Assembly (NCBI GenBank): GCA_021805275.1
Contig: JAJZFQ010000163.1
Span: 1 to 10,276 of the forward strand
DNA length: 10,276 nt
Source: Pseudomonadota bacterium
GTDB taxonomy: Bacteria > Pseudomonadota > Gammaproteobacteria > Steroidobacterales > Steroidobacteraceae
Direction: 5' to 3'
Shown here: positions 6,962 to 10,276 of the stretch, in pieces
Numbering within the stretch: the first letter of the stretch is position 1
Layout: each line of letters opens with the position of its first letter
Program-made: the position numbers and the translations under genes
Notes under the pieces: generated by a model
The model's database searches: none
What the model was told of the DNA's origin: nothing
The model's input: only the letters and a program-made list of their open reading frames with translations

Positions 6962-8863
6962 ATGATTCTTGAATGGTTTAATGCTCAAGATGCGATTGCT
7001 GCGGGTCATGCGCTCGCAGATTCATTTCTGCGCGACGACGCCCGACCGACCAAGGGGTGTGCCAAGGCCAGCGGGGGCGATCGGCGGATCGAAGTGCAGC
7101 GCTTGCTGCAGCGGGCTGTGCTTAATGCAAAGCCCTTGAGACTCAATCTCTTCAAGCGGGCGAAGCTGCTGGGCGCGTTTAAGTGGCGGCTGATCGAGCA
7201 GGGATTCGACGAGGCTGCTACTGCCGAATTGACGCATCTGCTGTTGCTGCAGCTAAGTGGTGCTCGCGCCCCATCGGACGAAAGCCCTCCGGCGCGACCG
7301 TCCGCACAAGGTGGGGCACGAAGGCGCATCGATTTGGCGCTCGGCGCGGCTGACGCCGCGGCGAATCACGGCGATTTCGCCGAGGCCGTCGTGCGGCTGC
7401 AGGAAGTTCTGTCCGCCGATCCAGACCATGTAATTGCACTCAGGAACTCGGGCGACGCATTATGCTTTCTGGGACGTTATCCGGAGGCCGAGCGCGCCTA
7501 TCGGCGTGCCGTGCAGGTTTCCCCAAAGCGCGCCGACACGCAATTGAAGCTCGGGTCCATATTGCATTCTCGGGGTGACTTTGCGGGAGCTGAGGCTGCG
7601 CTGCGACGCGCCGTCAAGCTCGAACCGCGTAGTCCGAATGCATTGTGTGCATTGGGACATACGCTGACCGCACAGCATCGGCCGGAAGATGCAAGAGTCT
7701 GTTTCGAGAAGGCATTGCGAGTGAACCCGCGCTCGACCGGAGCTCTGTGCGGCCTAGCGCGGCTCGCGACCATGGATGGCCGGTTTAGTGACGCTGACGC
7801 ATCGCTGCGCCGAGCACTCGAGTTCGATCCGGAGTGCATTGAGGCTCAAACGTGGTTGGTCCAGCAGCGGCGCATGACGCCTGCAGATCAGGACTGGCTC
7901 GAGCGCGCGCGGCGCCTGCTGGAGCGGCCATTGACGCCCATGGAGGAGTCGGGGCTGTATTTCGCAATAGGAAAGTATTTTGATGACACTGCTGACTATG
8001 AGTCGGCGTTCGAGGCGCTTCAGAAGGCAAACGAGCAGCGAAAGAAGGTGTCCGTTCGATACGACCGGGCAGCCCGCAAAGATTGGGTGGATGACGTCGT
8101 TCGACACTACACCGTCGAGCAGGTTGCCACACCTGTGGATGGTGCGAGTGAATCGCAACGACCGGTGTTTGTGGTTGGCATGATGCGCTCCGGCACGACT
8201 CTGATGGAGCAAATCATTGCTTCGCATCCACGGGCCACCGGAGCCGGTGAGTTGCAGTTCTGGGGAATTCTTGAATACAAGCATCAAGATTGGGTACGTG
8301 GGCGGGCGTCTGACCCCGGTGTGGGTGCGACGCTGGCACAGTCGTATTTAAAGGAGCTTGTTCGGCACTCCTCGGCCGCCGAGAGGGTGATCGACAAAAC
8401 CCCGGCCAATGTCGATTATTTGGGGACTATCCACCGGGTGCTGCCCAATGCCCGCTTCGTCTACATGCAGCGCGATCCGGTGGATACGTGTTTGTCCTGC
8501 TATTTCCAGAACTTCATCAACGCTGCTTCTTTCGCGATGGATTTGCAGGATCTCGCCCACTATTACGGGGAGCATCATCGATTGGTTACACACTGGCGAT
8601 CGGTGCTGCCCAAAGAGGTGTTTCTCGAGGTGCCCTACGAGGGGCTGGTGGTAGACCCGGAGGCCTGGAGTCGGCGGGTTCTCGAGTTCATCGGCCTGGA
8701 ATGGGATCCGAAAGTCCTCGAATTTCACAAGACCGAGCGTGCGGTCATGACTGCCAGTCATTGGCAGGTGCGGCAGAAGATGTACTCGAGCTCTGTTGGG
8801 CGTTCAAGGCACTATCAGAAGCACATAGGGCCGCTTTTGAAGCTCCGGAATCTTTCCTCGTAG
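6962..8863 (+). CDS. TPR-repeat sulfotransferase
   Basis: About 633 aa from the ATG at 6962; in-frame TTG 6932 and GTG 6950 are alternatives. Three parts are visible. Residues 1-100 form an alpha-helical N-terminal module (WFNAQDAIAAGHALAD, then NLFKRAKLLGAFKWRL), followed by a Pro/Ser-rich linker. Residues 122-291 are about five 34-residue TPRs with the G/Y/A and Pro pattern, plus a degenerate one at 330-363. From about 400 to the end is a sulfotransferase domain with the PAPS 5'-phosphosulfate loop GMMRSGTT (406-413) and the 3'-phosphate motif RDPVDTCLS (504-512). Such enzymes move sulfate from PAPS to a hydroxyl or amine; here a surface glycan or a tyrosine in a protein would fit, but the substrate is not shown. 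No signal peptide is seen. The stop codon touches the presumed end of an IS1380 remnant, so the last few residues may not be original. Confidence 0.9.
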   Translation: MILEWFNAQDAIAAGHALADSFLRDDARPTKGCAKASGGDRRIEVQRLLQRAVLNAKPLRLNLFKRAKLLGAFKWRLIEQGFDEAATAELTHLLLLQLSGARAPSDESPPARPSAQGGARRRIDLALGAADAAANHGDFAEAVVRLQEVLSADPDHVIALRNSGDALCFLGRYPEAERAYRRAVQVSPKRADTQLKLGSILHSRGDFAGAEAALRRAVKLEPRSPNALCALGHTLTAQHRPEDARVCFEKALRVNPRSTGALCGLARLATMDGRFSDADASLRRALEFDPECIEAQTWLVQQRRMTPADQDWLERARRLLERPLTPMEESGLYFAIGKYFDDTADYESAFEALQKANEQRKKVSVRYDRAARKDWVDDVVRHYTVEQVATPVDGASESQRPVFVVGMMRSGTTLMEQIIASHPRATGAGELQFWGILEYKHQDWVRGRASDPGVGATLAQSYLKELVRHSSAAERVIDKTPANVDYLGTIHRVLPNARFVYMQRDPVDTCLSCYFQNFINAASFAMDLQDLAHYYGEHHRLVTHWRSVLPKEVFLEVPYEGLVVDPEAWSRRVLEFIGLEWDPKVLEFHKTERAVMTASHWQVRQKMYSSSVGRSRHYQKHIGPLLKLRNLSS

Positions 8864-9540
8864 CCTGCGCTATGCATGAAGGAACGGATTTTCATGGTCA
8901 CGCGCGCAAATTTGGCGATGTCGAGGCGTGATGTCGAAGCGCGGCGGTGATTCTGCCGGGGGTCTGTGCGTTGGCGATGGATTGTCGAGCACGGTACGCG
9001 CTGGGCGAGAAATTTCGGCCACGGGCGTTCGGCCTGAGTCAGGCATGCGGCATTCGAAGCAGCGCGGTGCCAGTCCGACAGCGCTATGCGGGCGCAGCGC
9101 CAAGATTGCGGGCGATGATCTGCCAGTCGTTGCGATGCAGACAGGTGGCGGGTAGGTGCAGCACGATGCGCCGCACGGAAGACTCCACCCATGCGCCGAG
9201 TTTCATCAGGTGTTCGCGCAAGGTGCTGACCTGGGCAGATCGCAAGGCGGTGCGGACGGCCCGCTGACGCGGCTCCTGGTAGAGCACGTGGGCGGCGGCG
9301 CTCAACAGCCCCCGCAATTGATTGGCGAGGAAGCGGCTGCAGCTGGTGCGGTCGATTTCCAGGCCATGATGCAGCTCTTTGATCCGACTCTCGATGTCCC
9401 CGCGGGCGCAGTAGATCGCCTCGTACAGATGCCGGGGCGAGTGCTTGAGGTGGGTGACCACGAAGCGCGGGTTGTCTTTGGGCTCGCGCCCGGGATGACG
9501 CACGACCTCGGGGGAGTGTCTGATTTTTTGTGTTTGAGGC
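8864..9540 (-). mobile_element. IS1380-family element remnant (transposase 3' part and right end)
   Basis: The segment holds the C-terminal third of an IS1380-family transposase and its 3' tail. The outer end at 8864 begins CCTGCGCTATGCATGAA on the plus strand. That fits the CC-starting terminal repeats of IS1380 elements, although the partner repeat is missing, so it cannot be checked within the window. The inner boundary near 9540 is where transposase similarity stops and the IS256 segment begins. The tail at 8864-9083 has no gene of its own. Confidence 0.65.
9084..9536 (-). pseudogene. IS1380-family transposase, C-terminal fragment
   Basis: About 150 codons remain of a protein that is normally roughly 450 aa or more. 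Recognisable parts are NPRFVVTHL, IYCARGDIESRIKEL (the Y-x2-R-x3-E signature of this DDE group, with the third catalytic acid at about 9392-9390), DRTSCSRFLANQLR, then VESSVRRIVLHLPA and the normal end. The first two catalytic aspartates are gone, so it cannot be active. The frame stays open into the IS256 segment up to 9677, but those residues (NPP and before) are not transposase-like. Confidence 0.85.
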
Positions 9541-10157
9541 GGGTTTAAAAACTCCTGCCACAACAGTCGGTCACGAGGAGCGCGACGGTTGCAGCAGGAG
9601 CAGTCTATCGCTATCCGAGTCGGGTTGTGAATCGATCCCCATAGGCGATGGCGAACTGGTTCATCGCTTCGGTCCATTCCCGGGCCGAGCGGCTCCAGTC
9701 AGCGGTGATGTTCTTCAGCGCCATCCAGATCAACTTGGTGGCCGCTTCATCGCTCGGAAAGTGACCGCGTGTCTTGATGATCTTACGCAGTCGCGCATTG
9801 ACGCTCTCGATCGCATTGGTGGTGTAGATCACACGCCGAACGGCCGGGGGGAAGGCAAAGAACGGAATGACCCGATCCCACGCGCGACGCCACAACGCCG
9901 CGATGGTCGGATACCGCTCGCCCCAGGAACCGCGTTCAAAGTCCTCCAGGGCTTGCAGCGCTGCTTCTGCGCTAATCGCGGTGTAGATCGGTCGCAGCGC
10001 CTGGGCAAGGACGTTGCGGTCTTTCCAGCTGGCGTATTCGAGGCTGTTACGGATCAGGTGCACGATGCACGTCTGCAGCATCGTTGCCGGGAACGTCGCG
10101 CCCAGCGCCTCTGGAATGCCCTTGAGGCCGTCGGTGACGGCAAGACAGTTATCGGGT
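9541..10157 (-). mobile_element. IS256-family element remnant
   Basis: It carries the 3' part of an IS256-family transposase gene and about 70 nt beyond its stop. The left edge is placed where IS1380 similarity ends, near a GGGTTTAAAAACTCC stretch that may be the terminal repeat; this is a guess, as the other end is not visible. The right edge is where the transposase frame breaks, between about 10141 and 10157. Confidence 0.65.
9611..10156 (-). pseudogene. IS256-family (mutator-type) transposase, C-terminal fragment
   Basis: The open frame covers about 181 codons of a protein that is normally around 400 aa. It starts abruptly at NCLAVTDGLKGIPEAL; the D of VTDG (10132-10130) is the likely second catalytic aspartate. 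Then come QTCIVHLIRNSL, WDRVIPFFAFPP, and YTTNAIESVNARLRK with the catalytic glutamate (9808-9806), followed by GHFPSDEAATKLIW and NQFAIAYGDRF. The C-terminus looks complete. Upstream of N the frame hits a TGA at 10159-10157 and similarity is lost, so the N-terminal half and the first aspartate are absent. The internal ATG at 10081 is not a real start. Confidence 0.9.
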
Positions 10158-10276
10158 CAACCGCTCTATGGCGCTGCAGCGGAGCGGTTGCAGGAAGTGC
10201 GGACCATAGAGCCCAGTCACGACCCGGCGCACATGCATTCTGGCGAGGCCTTGTCCCGTCGGGGGCGCTATCTTTC
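10158..10276. other. Palindrome-rich segment interrupting the IS256 gene, possible end of another element
   Basis: Immediately beyond the broken IS256 frame, CAACCGCTC (10158-10166) pairs with GAGCGGTTG (10182-10190) around the 10-bp palindrome CGCTGCAGCG (10172-10181). An overlapping alternative pair is GCTCTATGG (10163-10171) with CCATAGAGC (10204-10212), flanked by CGGGTC (10153-10158) and GACCCG (10221-10226). No coding sequence is recognised. Such dense non-coding structure just inside an insertion boundary resembles an IS end or a structured RNA, but the window stops too soon to name it. Confidence 0.45.

Noticed and set aside
8488..8931. Plus-strand frame of 147 codons at the end of the sulfotransferase
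   Set aside because: It is a frame-shifted shadow; the sulfotransferase frame is intact with conserved motifs through this stretch.
8815..9561. Minus-strand open frame of 248 codons
   Set aside because: It is an alternative frame through the IS1380 remnant and the end of the sulfotransferase gene; the real transposase residues are in another frame (9084-9536).
1..10276. CRISPR array, tRNA, rRNA, toxin-antitoxin or defence genes
   Set aside because: No regularly spaced repeats, no cloverleaf or rRNA signatures, and no recognised defence protein motifs were seen on either strand.

Overview
The window looks like a chromosomal accessory region of a GC-rich gammaproteobacterium. The evidence is a group-a type IV pilin (pilA) and the pilus extension ATPase (pilB) in tandem, with a textbook sigma-54 promoter in front of pilA. 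The species cannot be fixed from the sequence; pilA-adjacent glycosylation loci of this kind are familiar from Xanthomonadales and Pseudomonadales.

Layout. Minus strand 1-996: the 5' end of pilB, a strong terminator, pilA and its RpoN promoter. Plus strand 1340-5573: a tightly coupled three-gene set made of a membrane-anchored family 2 glycosyltransferase (GT2), a large polytopic membrane protein that resembles GT-C glycosyltransferases but that I cannot assign to a family, and a rhamnosyltransferase-like GT2. The second and third genes each start inside the stop codon of the gene before. Minus strand 5586-6736: a class I SAM methyltransferase coupled by a 4-nt overlap to a GtrA-family membrane protein. 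Plus strand 6962-8863: a TPR-sulfotransferase with its own N-terminal module. From 8864 to the right edge there is IS debris: the C-terminal third of an IS1380-family transposase, the C-terminal part of an IS256-family transposase, and a palindrome-rich segment where the IS256 frame is broken.

How the genes may work together (inference). A polyprenyl-phosphate-sugar type GT2, a GtrA-like flippase-type protein, a GT-C-like membrane transferase, a rhamnosyltransferase-like GT2, a methyltransferase and a sulfotransferase together suggest assembly and decoration of a surface glycan. The position beside pilA makes the pilin a reasonable acceptor candidate, but nothing in the sequence proves this. 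The GT-C-like gene is visibly more AT-rich than its neighbours, which fits an exchangeable island. The IS pile-up at the right end fits the same picture.

No tRNA, rRNA or CRISPR array was seen.
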